From Parvibaculum sp. (GTDB lineage Bacteria; Pseudomonadota; Alphaproteobacteria; Parvibaculales; Parvibaculaceae), in NCBI GenBank assembly GCA_031291615.1, contig JARLIS010000051.1, positions 62,001 to 126,000 of the forward strand: a stretch of 64,000 nt of DNA, in the 5' to 3' direction. Below the pieces are notes generated by a model, which had not been told where the DNA came from, did not search any database, and was given only the letters and a program-made list of their open reading frames with translations. Made by a program: the position numbers and the translations under genes. Shown here one piece after another: positions 52,271 through 61,775 of this stretch. Every line of letters starts with the position of its first letter. Position 1 is the stretch's first letter.

Positions 52271-53044
52271 ATGAAATATCTGCCTCGCAACACCCTTATC
52301 TGGATCGTGCTCGCAGGTGTCGCGCTCGGTCTTCTCGCCTGGAAGTTCAGCGTCGACTATTCGCAGAAGCTCCAGACCGGCGCCGGTGCGACGGCAGCAA
52401 GCGGCGTTGAACCCGTCATCGTGTCCGGCTTCCGCTCGGCAATGTTCGGCAGCGACGAGGCCGCAGTGCGCGCCGCCATCGCCAAGGACTTTACCGGCAA
52501 TCCGACGATCACCAAGGCGGAGAGCCCGACGGAGAAGACGGATCTGCTCGCGATCCGCGCCAAGGACGTGATCCCGGACTCGGGCGTCGCCGAAATCGTC
52601 TACATCCTCGGCTACAAGTCGAAGGCGCTTATTCAGGTCAATCTTCTCTGGGGCACGCAGGTGACGCCCGATGTGACGCCGGCTCAGCTTGGCTCCACCG
52701 CGGCGATTCTGCGGCAATATTTCATGGGCCGCGGATTCGTTCCTTCGACGGTCGAACATGACAAGAAACTGCCGACCGGCGCCATCGTCGTCTTCTCCGG
52801 TGCGGATGCCCAAGGGCGTCTCGTGCGCCTGATGTATCAGGAAGCGCTTGTCGAGCCGGCGAAGCCCGCCGACGCCAAGAGCGACGCGAAAACTGGAAAG
52901 CCCGAAGCCTCGAGCAAGGACGAGAAAAAACCGGCGGCGGATGCGGCGCAGGCTGCATCGCGGAAGATCGTCGTGCTGCGGCTCTCTTATATCGCCGACC
53001 CCAAAAATCCGGATATCTTCAAGGTCGAAAAAGGCCAGTTCTGA
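52271..53044 (+). CDS. Hypothetical membrane-anchored protein
   Basis: This 257-residue protein has one N-terminal transmembrane helix (TLIWIVLAGVALGLLAW) or uncleaved signal anchor and then a periplasmic domain. I do not recognise the family. Features are an alternating strand-helix region, a Lys/Glu/Ala-rich low-complexity stretch around residues 195-230 (PADAKSDAKTGKPEASSKD) and the closing RKIVVLRLSYIADPKNPDIF. It may form a unit with livK or the DUF2855 gene; the next gene starts 22 bases after its stop. Function is unknown. Confidence 0.7.
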   Translation: MKYLPRNTLIWIVLAGVALGLLAWKFSVDYSQKLQTGAGATAASGVEPVIVSGFRSAMFGSDEAAVRAAIAKDFTGNPTITKAESPTEKTDLLAIRAKDVIPDSGVAEIVYILGYKSKALIQVNLLWGTQVTPDVTPAQLGSTAAILRQYFMGRGFVPSTVEHDKKLPTGAIVVFSGADAQGRLVRLMYQEALVEPAKPADAKSDAKTGKPEASSKDEKKPAADAAQAASRKIVVLRLSYIADPKNPDIFKVEKGQF

Positions 53045-53066
53045 GATCGACGTCAGGGAGGGCGGC

Positions 53067-54146
53067 ATGAGCATCGAGGCAAGGGACTTCGTGGTCGGGC
53101 GGAACGATATCCGCCAGCACAAGCTTCTCTCGCATGGGCTTCCCGCAATCGGCGCGGGCGAAGTTCTGCTCAAGGTCGACAAGTTCGCCTTCACCTCGAA
53201 CAACATCACCTATGCCGCCTTCGGCGATGCGATGAAGTACTGGACCTTCTTTCCCGCGCCTGAGGGCTGGGGGCGCGTGCCGGTCTGGGGTTTTGCCGAT
53301 GTCGTCGCCTCCAATGCGGAGGGCATCGCCGTCGGCGAACGCGTCTTCGGCTATCTGCCCATGTCGACGCATCTCGTCGTGCGGCCCGCGCAAGTGAAGG
53401 CGTCGGGCTTTGTGGATGCGTCCGCCCATCGCGCCGAGCTCGCGCTTGTCTATAACCAGTACACGCGCGTTGCAGGCGATGCGGCTTATGTGCGGGAGTA
53501 TGAAGACCAGCAGGCGCTGCTGCGCCCGCTTTTCATGACAGCCTTCTTCATCGACGACCTTCTTGCCGACAATGATTTCTTCGGCGCCAAGGCCGTCATT
53601 CTCACCAGCGCGTCGAGCAAGACGGCGCTCGGCGTCGCCTATCTCATGTCCCAGAACCGCGATGTCGAAGTGATCGGCCTCACCTCGCGCGGCAATGCGG
53701 AGTTCGTCGAGGCGACCGGCTATTACGACCGCGTCGTCACCTATGACGACATCGCCTCGCTGCCTGCGGACCTCTCTGTCGTCTTCGTCGACATGGCGGG
53801 CGATGCGAAAGTCATTGGCGATACGCATCGGCATTTCGGTAACGCCATGACCTATAGCTGCGTCGTCGGCGGCACGCATTGGGAGGCGCGGGATGGCGTC
53901 GGGTCGCTGCCCGGGCCGAAGCCCGTCTTCTTCTTCGCGCCGACCCAGATCGCCAAGCGCACCAAGGAGTGGGGCCCCGGCGGCATCGAGACGCGTTTTG
54001 CCGCGGCGTGGAAGGGCTTCATTGCATCGACCGCCAAATGGATGAAAGTCATCCATGGACGGGGAAGCCAATCGGTCGAAGCCGTCTATACCGACATGGT
54101 CGATGGCCGGGTGAAGCCCGACGAAGGGCACATGCTCTCGCTCTGA
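53067..54146 (+). CDS. DUF2855 family protein (MDR-like oxidoreductase fold)
   Basis: This 359-residue soluble protein belongs to the uncharacterised DUF2855 family. The first half resembles a GroES-like medium-chain dehydrogenase domain (AGEVLLKVDKFAFTSNNITYA, AVGERVFGYLPMSTHLVV) and the second half a Rossmann fold (AVILTSASSKTALGVAYLM, LSVVFVDMAGDAKV). The zinc-binding pattern of alcohol dehydrogenases is not evident. The ATG at 53067 follows AGGGAGG. The substrate is unknown. Confidence 0.8.
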   Translation: MSIEARDFVVGRNDIRQHKLLSHGLPAIGAGEVLLKVDKFAFTSNNITYAAFGDAMKYWTFFPAPEGWGRVPVWGFADVVASNAEGIAVGERVFGYLPMSTHLVVRPAQVKASGFVDASAHRAELALVYNQYTRVAGDAAYVREYEDQQALLRPLFMTAFFIDDLLADNDFFGAKAVILTSASSKTALGVAYLMSQNRDVEVIGLTSRGNAEFVEATGYYDRVVTYDDIASLPADLSVVFVDMAGDAKVIGDTHRHFGNAMTYSCVVGGTHWEARDGVGSLPGPKPVFFFAPTQIAKRTKEWGPGGIETRFAAAWKGFIASTAKWMKVIHGRGSQSVEAVYTDMVDGRVKPDEGHMLSL

Positions 54147-54150
54147 GCCT

Positions 54151-54834
54151 TCAGCGCAGAAGCGCCAGCAGGCTGGCGGCGATCAGCACCTGACCCGCAT
54201 AGTAAGTCACCCAGATGATCGGTCCCCGAAAGGGCACGGGCGCGCGAAACTTGTCGATGGCGATGACCGCATCCGAAAAGACAAAGAGAAGCGCGCCGAG
54301 ACCGGCGAGTGGCGCAGGCAGCGCCAATGCGGCAAGCGCCATCAGCGAGATCACGCCCATATAGGCCGAAACGGGGAGGCGCAGGCCGCCGAGCTTCGGC
54401 CAGAGCGCCGCCAATGTCCCGAGCGCGAGGATGGCGAGTGCCACCATGCCGGCATATTGCGCGGCGTCGGGCGCGCCCATGCGCGGCGCCATCACCGCCA
54501 GATAGAAGAAATGCCCGACAAGAAAGGCGATGAGACCGCGCTGGAAGTTTTTCGCCTCGCCCTTGAGCGCAAGGAAATAGTCGCCGAGGCTTCCGAGCGC
54601 CAGCGCAGCCGCAAGACAGATGAGCGCGAGAGCTGGCGCGTTCGCATTGCCGAGACCGAGCAAGGGCAGCGGTGCGAGAGTGGCGACAGACAAGGTCTTG
54701 CACGCGGTGCGTAGCGGCGAGGCGGGCGTGTTGACGATGGCGAGATAGGCAAGCGAGGCGATGAAGGACAGCGCCGCGAGCGTCCATCTGATCCCGTCGA
54801 GGCCGTCGCCGAATGTCAGTGCCGTGTCGAGCAT
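54151..54834 (-). CDS. YhhN/TMEM86 family membrane protein (lysoplasmalogenase-like)
   Basis: This 227-residue polytopic protein has about eight hydrophobic helices, covering nearly the whole length. The central motif GDYFLALKGEAKNFQRGLIAF and the C-terminal DAVIAIDKFR match the YhhN family, whose animal members hydrolyse lysoplasmalogens. Acidic residues on these helices are the family's catalytic candidates. It converges on the DUF2855 gene with a 4-base gap. Confidence 0.82.
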   Translation of the reverse strand: MLDTALTFGDGLDGIRWTLAALSFIASLAYLAIVNTPASPLRTACKTLSVATLAPLPLLGLGNANAPALALICLAAALALGSLGDYFLALKGEAKNFQRGLIAFLVGHFFYLAVMAPRMGAPDAAQYAGMVALAILALGTLAALWPKLGGLRLPVSAYMGVISLMALAALALPAPLAGLGALLFVFSDAVIAIDKFRAPVPFRGPIIWVTYYAGQVLIAASLLALLR

Positions 54835-54869
54835 GTTCTCTCCCCCTGCCTTTCGGCGATGCTAGCGCG

Positions 54870-56081
54870 TCAATCGCGCTGCGTCAGCCAGCGCAATGCG
54901 CCTTCGCCCGCCACGCGGCCCGTCGCAAAGCAGGCGGTGAGCAGGTAACCGCCCGTCGGCGCTTCCCAGTCGAGCATTTCGCCGGCGCAGAAAATGCCGG
55001 GTGCGGAACGCAGCATGAAGTGTTCGTCGAGCGCCTCGAAGGCCACACCGCCCGCGCTCGAGATCGCCTCGTCGATGGGGCGCGTGCTTTTCAGCCTGAG
55101 CGGCAGCGACTTGATGCTTGCGGCGAGACGTGCGGGATCGCCGAAAGTCTCGGCGGGCAGGAGTTCGCGCAGGAGGGCCGCCTTCACGCCTTCAATGCCG
55201 GCGGCTTTGCGCAGATGGTTCGCCATGCTGAGCTTTCCGCGCGGACGGGAAAGTTCGCCTGCGAGACGCTCGGCGGAGCGGTCGGGCGCGAGATCGAGCG
55301 TTAGCTGGGCCTCGCCCTTTGCCGCGATCTCGTCGCGGAGCGCGGCGGAATGGGCATAGATGCCGCTTCCCTCGACGCCATGGGCGGAGATCACGAATTC
55401 GCCGCGATGGGCTTTGCCGTTGAAAGTGAGCGTTACGGGTTTCACCGGCGCGCCTGCGAAGCGTTCGCGCATCAGATCGCTCCAGGTGACGTCGAAACCG
55501 CAATTGGCGGGCTTCAGCGGATGGACCGTCGCGCCGCGGGCTTCGAGCCATGGCGTCCAGCTTCCGTCCGAGCCAAGCTTCGGCCAGCTCGCGCCACCAA
55601 GCGCAAGGATAGTGGCGTCCGTCTCGAATTCCATTGTGCCTTCAGGCGTCGTGAAGGAGAGTGCGCCTTCCGCCGTCCAGCCCTGCCAGCGATGGCGGAC
55701 ATGAATTATGAGGCCCGCGCCGCGCAATCGCCTGAGCCAGGTGCGCAGCAGGGGGGCCGCCTTGAAGTTGGTCGGAAAGACGCGGCCCGACGAGCCGATG
55801 AAGGTTTCGACGCCCAGTTCCTTCGCCCAGGCCCGAAGCGCCTCGGGCGTGAAAGCCCGGAGCGCGGTTTCGAGATGCGGCCGCGCCGCGCCGAAACGGG
55901 TGACGAAGGCCTCGAAAGGCTCGGAATGGGTGAGGTTGAGGCCGCTTTTGCCCGCCATCAGGAACTTGCGGCCGAGCGAGGGCATGGCGTCGAAGAGATG
56001 CACCTCGACGCCATTGCCCAGCAGTGCTTCGGCGGCGATGAGGCCGGCCGGGCCGCCGCCGATAATGGCGAGGCGCTTCAT
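54870..56081 (-). CDS. BaiN/HI0933-type FAD-dependent oxidoreductase
   Basis: This 403-residue flavoprotein begins KRLAIIGGGPAGLIAAEALL (Rossmann FAD-binding) and has the FLMAGKSGLNLTHSEP segment, DATILALGGASWPKLGSDGSW and a C-terminal GIFCAGEMLDWEAPTGGYLLTACF, where the FAD clamps. It belongs to the HI0933/BaiN family. ATG 56081 is preferred; a GTG at 56093 could add four residues. An open frame continues upstream to 57776 but lies antisense to the carboxylase gene. The substrate is unknown. Confidence 0.85.
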   Translation of the reverse strand: MKRLAIIGGGPAGLIAAEALLGNGVEVHLFDAMPSLGRKFLMAGKSGLNLTHSEPFEAFVTRFGAARPHLETALRAFTPEALRAWAKELGVETFIGSSGRVFPTNFKAAPLLRTWLRRLRGAGLIIHVRHRWQGWTAEGALSFTTPEGTMEFETDATILALGGASWPKLGSDGSWTPWLEARGATVHPLKPANCGFDVTWSDLMRERFAGAPVKPVTLTFNGKAHRGEFVISAHGVEGSGIYAHSAALRDEIAAKGEAQLTLDLAPDRSAERLAGELSRPRGKLSMANHLRKAAGIEGVKAALLRELLPAETFGDPARLAASIKSLPLRLKSTRPIDEAISSAGGVAFEALDEHFMLRSAPGIFCAGEMLDWEAPTGGYLLTACFATGRVAGEGALRWLTQRD

Positions 56082-56195
56082 TTTGTCGGTCACGTTCCGT
56101 TGCAATCCCGTCGATGAGGGCTGGCAGGTTTCCAGCGGTGCGCTAACCTGTCTCCCAACAGAAATCAACCAATCAAGAAGAAGTCCAGGGAGCAC

Positions 56196-59100
56196 ATGAC
56201 TATCACTCATTTGCTGATCGCCAACAGGGGCGAGATCGCCATTCGCGTCGCGCGGGCTGCGGCCGCGCTCGGGATCAGGACGACAGCGGTCTATTCCGAG
56301 GACGATGCGCTGTCGCTCCATATCAAGGCGGCGGACGATGCGCATGCGCTGCGCGGTCATGGGGCTGCCGCCTATCTCGACATGAGCGGCATCTTGGCCG
56401 CCGCGCGCGAGGCGAAGTGCGATGCGATCCATCCGGGCTATGGATTCCTCAGCGAGAATGCGGAATTCGCGCGGATGGCGCGGGCCGCAGGCATCGTTTT
56501 CGTCGGACCCAATAGCGAGGCGCTGGATCTTTTCGGCGACAAGCTCAAGGCCAAGGCGCTGGCGGAGCGCATTGGCGTGCCGCTCCTTGCCGGGACTTCG
56601 GGCGCGACGAGGCTCGATGAGGCGCGCGCTTTTTTTGATGCGCATGGCGCGGTGATGATCAAGGCCGTTGCCGGCGGGGGCGGGCGCGGCATGCGTCCGG
56701 TGCGCGCGCGCGGCGAGCTTGACGAGGCCTATGCGCGCTGCCAGTCGGAGGCGAAGGCGGCCTTCGGCAATGGCGATGTCTATGTCGAAAAGCTCATCGA
56801 GCGCGCGCGCCACATCGAGGTACAGGTCGTGGGCGATGCGGGTGGCGAGGTCGTGCATGTGCATGAGCGTGAATGCAGCGCGCAGCGGCGCAATCAGAAG
56901 CTCATCGAGATCGCGCCAAGCCCGAGCTTGAGCGCGGAGCTTCGCGAGCAGTTGACGGCGGCGGCGGTGAAGCTCGCGCGTGCGGCGTCTTACGATAATC
57001 TCGGCACATTCGAGTTTCTGGTCGATGCGGCGGATGGCAAGACATTCGCCTTCATCGAGGCCAATCCGCGCCTTCAGGTCGAGCATACGGTGACCGAAGA
57101 AGTGACGGGCATCGACCTCGTGCAGACGCAGATCGAGATTGCCTCGGGCAAGACGTTGAAAGAGCTGGGCCTCACCCAGAATGCAATTCCTTCCCCGCGC
57201 GGCTATGCGATCCAGCTTCGCGTCAATATGGAGACGATGGATGCGGAGGGTAATGCGAAGCCCGCGGGCGGCATCATCTCCGCCTTCGAGCCGCCGGCGG
57301 GGCCCGGCCTTCGCGTCGATACGTTTGGCTATGCGGGCTATCGCACGAGCCCCAATTTCGACTCGCTGCTCGCCAAGGTGATCGTGCATTCGCGATCGAG
57401 CAACTTTGCCGATGCCGTGCGCGCAGCTTCCCGCGCGCTCAGCGAATTCCGCATCGAAGGCGTGGCGACCAACATCTCCTTCCTCCAGAACCTTCTGCGG
57501 CACAAGGCTTTCGCGGCGGGCGAGGTGACGACGCGATTTGTCGAATCCCACATGGCGGAACTCGTGCAGGCGACAGAAGCGCAGCCGCACCGCTATTTCA
57601 GCACGGTCGCGGGCGGCGGCGTCGCGGTCGAGGCGGCGAGCATCAAGGGGCCGGAGAACAGCGAGCCGGTCGGCGCGCCCATGCAGGGCAAGGTCGTCAA
57701 TATCGAGGTGCGCGAGGGCGACAGCGTGCATCGCGGCCAGCAGATTGCAGTCCTCGAAGCGATGAAGATGGAGCATCTGGTCAAGGCCGATATCAGCGGC
57801 ATCGTCCGCCTTGTCGCGGCGGCGCCCGGCGAAGTCCTCTTCGAGGGACAGCCCATTGTCTTTATCGAGCCCATGGATGTCGGTGCGGCAAAGGCCGCGA
57901 CCGAGGAGGCCTTCGATATCGATCGCATCAGACCGGACCTTGCGGAGATTCGCGCACGCATTTTCACCGGCCTCGATGAAGCACGGCCGGAGGCGGTCGC
58001 GCGGCGGCGCAAGACCAACCAGCGCACCGCGCGCGAGAACATCGCCGATCTCTGCGACGATGGCAGCTTCATCGAATATGGCTCGATGATGCTAGCCGCC
58101 CAGCGCCGCCGCCGTCCGATGGACGAACTCATGAAGATGAGCCCCGCCGACGGCATGATCGCCGGCATCGGTTCCGTCAATGGCGCGCAGTTCGATGAGG
58201 AGAAGGCGCGCACCATGGTGCTCGCCTATGACTACACGGTCTTTGCGGGCACGCAGGGCGCGATGAACCACAAGAAGAAAGACCGCATGTTCAAGCTTGC
58301 GGAACAGTGGAAGACGCCCATCGTGTTTTTCACGGAAGGCGGCGGCGGCAGGCCGGGCGACACGGATTCGCTCGGCGTCGCGGGTCTCGATACGCCGAGC
58401 TTCCTCGCCTATGCGCAGCTTTCGGGCCTCGTGCCGCGCGTCGGCATCAATTCCGGGCGCTGCTTTGCCGGCAATGCGGCGCTGCTCGGTTCATCCGACG
58501 TCATCATCGCCACGCGCAATTCCAATATCGGCATGGGCGGCCCGGCGATGATCGAGGGCGGCGGGCTCGGCGTCTTCACGCCGGAGGAGGTCGGTCCCGT
58601 CAGCGTGCAGGCGCCCAATGGCGTCATCGACGTGCTGGTGGAGGACGAGGCGGAGGCCGTCGAGGCGGCGAAGAAATATCTCTCCTATTTCCAAGGGCCG
58701 GTTCGGGGCTGGGACTGCGCCGACCAGCGGCTGCTGCGTCATCTGATCCCGGAGAACAGGCTTCGCGTCTACGATATCCGCGCGGTCATCGAGGCCCTGT
58801 GCGACAAGGGCTCAGTGCTCGAACTCCGGCGCGATTTCGCTCATGGCATGGTGACGGCGCTGGTGCGCATCGAAGGCCGGCCCATGGGCCTCATCGCCAA
58901 CAATCCGACGCATCTTGCGGGCGCGATCGACGGCGACGGGGCGGACAAGGCCGCGCGCTTCATGCAGCTTTGCGACGCCTTTGCGCTCCCGATCCTTTCG
59001 CTCTGCGACACGCCGGGCTTCATGGTGGGACCGGATGCCGAAAAGACGGCGCTGGTGCGGCGCGTGAGCCGCATGTTCGTCACGGCGGGCAGTCTCAGCG

Positions 59101-59483
59101 TGCCGATCTTCACCGTGGTGCTGCGCAAGGGCTACGGGCTCGGCGCGCAGGCCATGGCGGGCGGCAGCTTCCATGCGCCCTTCTTCATCGTCTCCTGGCC
59201 CACGGGCGAGTTCGGCGGCATGGGCCTCGAAGGGGCGGTGCGGCTCGGCTATCGCAAGGAAATGGAAGCGATCAAGGATCCGAAGGAGCAGAAGGAATTC
59301 TTCGACAAGATGGTGGCGCGCTCCTACGAGCACGGGAAGGCGGCCAACATGGCCTCGTTCCTCGAAATCGACCAGGTGATCGATCCGCTCGAAACGCGGC
59401 GCTGGATCAAGCGCGGCCTCGCCTCGCTGCCGCATCCGGCCCATGTTGAGGGCAAGCGGCGGCCCTTCATCGATACGTGGTAG
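56196..59483 (+). CDS. Single-chain acyl-CoA carboxylase (BC-BCCP-CT fusion)
   Basis: This 1095-residue enzyme carries, in one chain, a biotin carboxylase domain (about 1-445: HPGYGFLSENAEF, AGGGGRGMRP), a biotinyl domain with EAMKMEHL (biotin on Lys524) and a carboxyltransferase domain (about 590-1095, with VFFTEGGGGRPGDTDS and GGPAMIEGGGLGVF). The fused order matches the single-chain long-chain acyl-CoA carboxylase family. It uses ATP and bicarbonate to carboxylate an acyl-CoA; chain specificity is not visible. It is followed by the marR gene after 10 bases, so they may be co-transcribed. Confidence 0.9.
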   Translation: MTITHLLIANRGEIAIRVARAAAALGIRTTAVYSEDDALSLHIKAADDAHALRGHGAAAYLDMSGILAAAREAKCDAIHPGYGFLSENAEFARMARAAGIVFVGPNSEALDLFGDKLKAKALAERIGVPLLAGTSGATRLDEARAFFDAHGAVMIKAVAGGGGRGMRPVRARGELDEAYARCQSEAKAAFGNGDVYVEKLIERARHIEVQVVGDAGGEVVHVHERECSAQRRNQKLIEIAPSPSLSAELREQLTAAAVKLARAASYDNLGTFEFLVDAADGKTFAFIEANPRLQVEHTVTEEVTGIDLVQTQIEIASGKTLKELGLTQNAIPSPRGYAIQLRVNMETMDAEGNAKPAGGIISAFEPPAGPGLRVDTFGYAGYRTSPNFDSLLAKVIVHSRSSNFADAVRAASRALSEFRIEGVATNISFLQNLLRHKAFAAGEVTTRFVESHMAELVQATEAQPHRYFSTVAGGGVAVEAASIKGPENSEPVGAPMQGKVVNIEVREGDSVHRGQQIAVLEAMKMEHLVKADISGIVRLVAAAPGEVLFEGQPIVFIEPMDVGAAKAATEEAFDIDRIRPDLAEIRARIFTGLDEARPEAVARRRKTNQRTARENIADLCDDGSFIEYGSMMLAAQRRRRPMDELMKMSPADGMIAGIGSVNGAQFDEEKARTMVLAYDYTVFAGTQGAMNHKKKDRMFKLAEQWKTPIVFFTEGGGGRPGDTDSLGVAGLDTPSFLAYAQLSGLVPRVGINSGRCFAGNAALLGSSDVIIATRNSNIGMGGPAMIEGGGLGVFTPEEVGPVSVQAPNGVIDVLVEDEAEAVEAAKKYLSYFQGPVRGWDCADQRLLRHLIPENRLRVYDIRAVIEALCDKGSVLELRRDFAHGMVTALVRIEGRPMGLIANNPTHLAGAIDGDGADKAARFMQLCDAFALPILSLCDTPGFMVGPDAEKTALVRRVSRMFVTAGSLSVPIFTVVLRKGYGLGAQAMAGGSFHAPFFIVSWPTGEFGGMGLEGAVRLGYRKEMEAIKDPKEQKEFFDKMVARSYEHGKAANMASFLEIDQVIDPLETRRWIKRGLASLPHPAHVEGKRRPFIDTW

Positions 59484-59493
59484 GCTCTCGCTT

Positions 59494-59946
59494 ATGCCCA
59501 GGACCGACAACCGACATCTCAGCGTTCGCGCCATCATCGTCTTCTATCGCGAGTTCGAGCGCGTGACGCGGGATGCCGATATCAGCATCGGCCAGTACCG
59601 CACGCTGCTCTATCTCAAGGGCGGCGCAAAGCGGGCCGGCGAGATCGCGGCGGCGGGCGCGGTGAAGAAGCCGACCATTTCGGCGATGCTCGCCAATCTG
59701 CGCGACAAGGGCTGGATTGCCGACGAGGCGGACCCGGCGGACGGCCGCGCCGTCTCCGTCGCGCTGACGCCGGCGGGCCGGGCGCGGATCGACGCGCTCG
59801 AAGAGACGCTCGCCGACCGCGTGTCGGCCATCGTGCCGCCTGCCGAGCTTGCCGACCTGCTGGCGGCGCTCTCGACTGCCTATCTTGCGCTTCGCAGCAG
59901 CCAGGACGACCGTATCCGGGACATAGAGAACCAGTTCATCGGCTAG
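59494..59946 (+). CDS. MarR-family transcriptional regulator
   Basis: This 150-residue protein has the MarR winged helix-turn-helix: FYREFERVTRDADISIGQYR, then RAGEIAAAGAVKKPTISAML (recognition helix) and a wing with DPADGRAVSVALTPAGRARI, with N- and C-terminal dimerisation helices. The start ATG 59494 has no strong SD sequence. It lies just upstream of a promoter with an overlapping inverted repeat, so it most likely represses the downstream operon. Aromatic or acyl-CoA ligands are typical of this class. Confidence 0.92.
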   Translation: MPRTDNRHLSVRAIIVFYREFERVTRDADISIGQYRTLLYLKGGAKRAGEIAAAGAVKKPTISAMLANLRDKGWIADEADPADGRAVSVALTPAGRARIDALEETLADRVSAIVPPAELADLLAALSTAYLALRSSQDDRIRDIENQFIG

Positions 59947-59961
59947 CCGTTTCAGTGCGTA

Positions 59962-59990
59962 TTGACACCTGTCAGAGGGCTTCATATAGT
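59962..59990 (+). promoter_or_regulatory. Near-consensus sigma-70 promoter of the amidohydrolase operon
   Basis: A -35 box TTGACA (59962-59967) and a -10 box TATAGT (59985-59990) are separated by 17 bases. This is one of the best promoters visible in the window. Transcription would start near 59997 and the first gene begins at 60031. Confidence 0.8.
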
Positions 59991-60006
59991 TAGATCAAGC
60001 TAACTA
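59987..60006. promoter_or_regulatory. Candidate MarR operator overlapping the -10 box
   Basis: TAGTTAG (59987-59993) is an exact inverted repeat of CTAACTA (60000-60006) with a 6-base centre, the form and size of a MarR dimer site. It overlaps the -10 element and the expected start site, so the regulator encoded upstream could block initiation. Confidence 0.7.
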
Positions 60007-60030
60007 AATAAAAACTGTGGAGGGAACGCC

Positions 60031-61749
60031 ATGGCCCATGCCTTTGACCTCATCATCCGGGGCGGCACGATCGCCGACGGCACAGGCGCGCCCCTTTACG
60101 AGGCTGATATCGCCATCAATGGCGGCGTCATCGCCTCTGTCGGTAAGGTCGAGGGTTCGGGCCGCGAGGAGATCGACGCGAAAGGCCTTCTCGTCACGCC
60201 GGGTTTCGTCGACATCCATACGCATTACGACGGGCAAGCGACCTGGGACGCGCGGCTTCAGCCTTCGAGCTGGCATGGCGTCACCACGGCGGTCATGGGC
60301 AATTGCGGCGTCGGCTTCGCGCCGGTCAGGCCCGCCGATCACGACCGGCTCATCGAGCTCATGGAAGGCGTCGAGGACATTCCGGGCGCGGCGCTGCATG
60401 AGGGCCTGAGCTGGAACTGGGAATCCTTCCCCGACTATCTCGACGCGCTGGCGGCGCGAAATTTCGATATGGATGTCTGCGCGCAGCTTCCCCATGGCGC
60501 GCTCCGCGTCTTCGTGATGGGCGAGCGCGGCGCGCGGCTTGAGGCGGCGACGACGGACGACATTGCCGAGATGCGCAAGCTCGCGGCGGAAGCGATGCGC
60601 GCGGGCGCCATCGGCTTTTCCACGTCGCGCACGCTGAACCACAAGACGGTGAAGGGCGACCCGACGCCCTCGCTCCGCGCCACCGAAGCCGAGCTCATGG
60701 GCATCGCCGAGGGCCTGCGCGATGCGGGCAGCGGCGTCATGGAGTTCATTTCCGATTTCGACCAGCCCGACCAGAAAACCGAATTCGCGATGATCCGCCG
60801 GCTTGTCGAAAAATCCGGGCGGCCTCTCTCGCTTTCGCTGGCGCAGGCGCATGGACGGCCCGAGGGCTGGCGCTCGCTTCTCGGCCTCATCGAGAGCGCA
60901 GCGAATGACGGGCTCACGATGCGCGCGCAGGTCGCGCCGCGCCCCATCGGCGTGCTCTATGGCCTGCAGGCAAGCGCCAATCCCTTCGCCGCGACGCAAT
61001 CCTACCGGGCCATCGCCGCAAAGCCGCTCGCCGAGCGCCTTGCCGCGATGCGCGATCCCGCCTTCCGCGCGCGCATTCTCGCAGAAGCGGAAGCGGGCAA
61101 AGGCACGCCGGCCGCGCGGCGCATGATGGCTTTCGAGCGCATGTTCCCGCTCGGCACACCGCCGGACTATGAGCCGCCGCGCGAGAAATCGATCGCCAGC
61201 ATGGCGGAGCGCGAAGGCATGGATCCCGCCGCGCTCGCCTATGACATGCTGCTTGAAGATGAGGGCCGTGCCTTCCTCTTCGCGCCCTTCGCCAATTACG
61301 CGCATTTCAATCTCGATGCCTGCGGCGAGATGATCGACAATCCCAATACGGTCATGGGTCTCGGCGATGGCGGCGCGCATGTCGGGCTCATTTCGGACGC
61401 GAGCTATTCAACCTATCTCCTCACCCATTGGGGGCGCGACCGCGCGCAGGGCCGCTTCGATCTCGCCCGCCTCGTCAAGCGCCAGACGCGCGACACGGCG
61501 CATGCGGTGGGCCTCATGGATCGCGGCGTCATCGCGCCCGGCCTCAAGGCCGATATCAACGTCATCGATTTCGACAAGCTGGCGCTCGAAGCGCCCGTCA
61601 TGGCCTTCGACCTGCCGGCAGGCGGCAAGCGTCTCCTGCAACGCGCGCGCGGCTACAGGGCCAATATCGTGTCCGGCGCCGTGACCTATCGCGACGGGGA
61701 GGCGACGGGCGCGCTGCCGGGGCGGCTCGTGCGCGGGCCGCAGGCATAA
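60031..61749 (+). CDS. Amidohydrolase, N-acyl-D-amino-acid deacylase family
   Basis: This 572-residue cytoplasmic metalloenzyme of the amidohydrolase superfamily resembles D-aminoacylase. It has the N-terminal beta sandwich IIRGGTIADGTGAPLYEADI, the metal motif GFVDIHTHYD (His63 and His65), GNCGVGFAPVR with Cys92 and the later FSTSRTLNHK and GLGDGGAHVG segments. Such enzymes deacylate N-acyl amino acids or dipeptide-like compounds. The ATG follows a GGAGG site. It is first in a MarR-controlled operon with a second amidohydrolase and an oxygenase. The real substrate is unknown. Confidence 0.88.
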   Translation: MAHAFDLIIRGGTIADGTGAPLYEADIAINGGVIASVGKVEGSGREEIDAKGLLVTPGFVDIHTHYDGQATWDARLQPSSWHGVTTAVMGNCGVGFAPVRPADHDRLIELMEGVEDIPGAALHEGLSWNWESFPDYLDALAARNFDMDVCAQLPHGALRVFVMGERGARLEAATTDDIAEMRKLAAEAMRAGAIGFSTSRTLNHKTVKGDPTPSLRATEAELMGIAEGLRDAGSGVMEFISDFDQPDQKTEFAMIRRLVEKSGRPLSLSLAQAHGRPEGWRSLLGLIESAANDGLTMRAQVAPRPIGVLYGLQASANPFAATQSYRAIAAKPLAERLAAMRDPAFRARILAEAEAGKGTPAARRMMAFERMFPLGTPPDYEPPREKSIASMAEREGMDPAALAYDMLLEDEGRAFLFAPFANYAHFNLDACGEMIDNPNTVMGLGDGGAHVGLISDASYSTYLLTHWGRDRAQGRFDLARLVKRQTRDTAHAVGLMDRGVIAPGLKADINVIDFDKLALEAPVMAFDLPAGGKRLLQRARGYRANIVSGAVTYRDGEATGALPGRLVRGPQA

Positions 61750-61775
61750 GAAAACAAGAAGCGGGGGAGGAACCG

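Noticed and set aside
54870..57776. 968-residue open frame on the minus strand
   Set aside because: Only the 54870-56081 part is a recognisable protein (BaiN-type flavoprotein). The rest is antisense to the acyl-CoA carboxylase gene, has no domain signature, and is open because of high GC.
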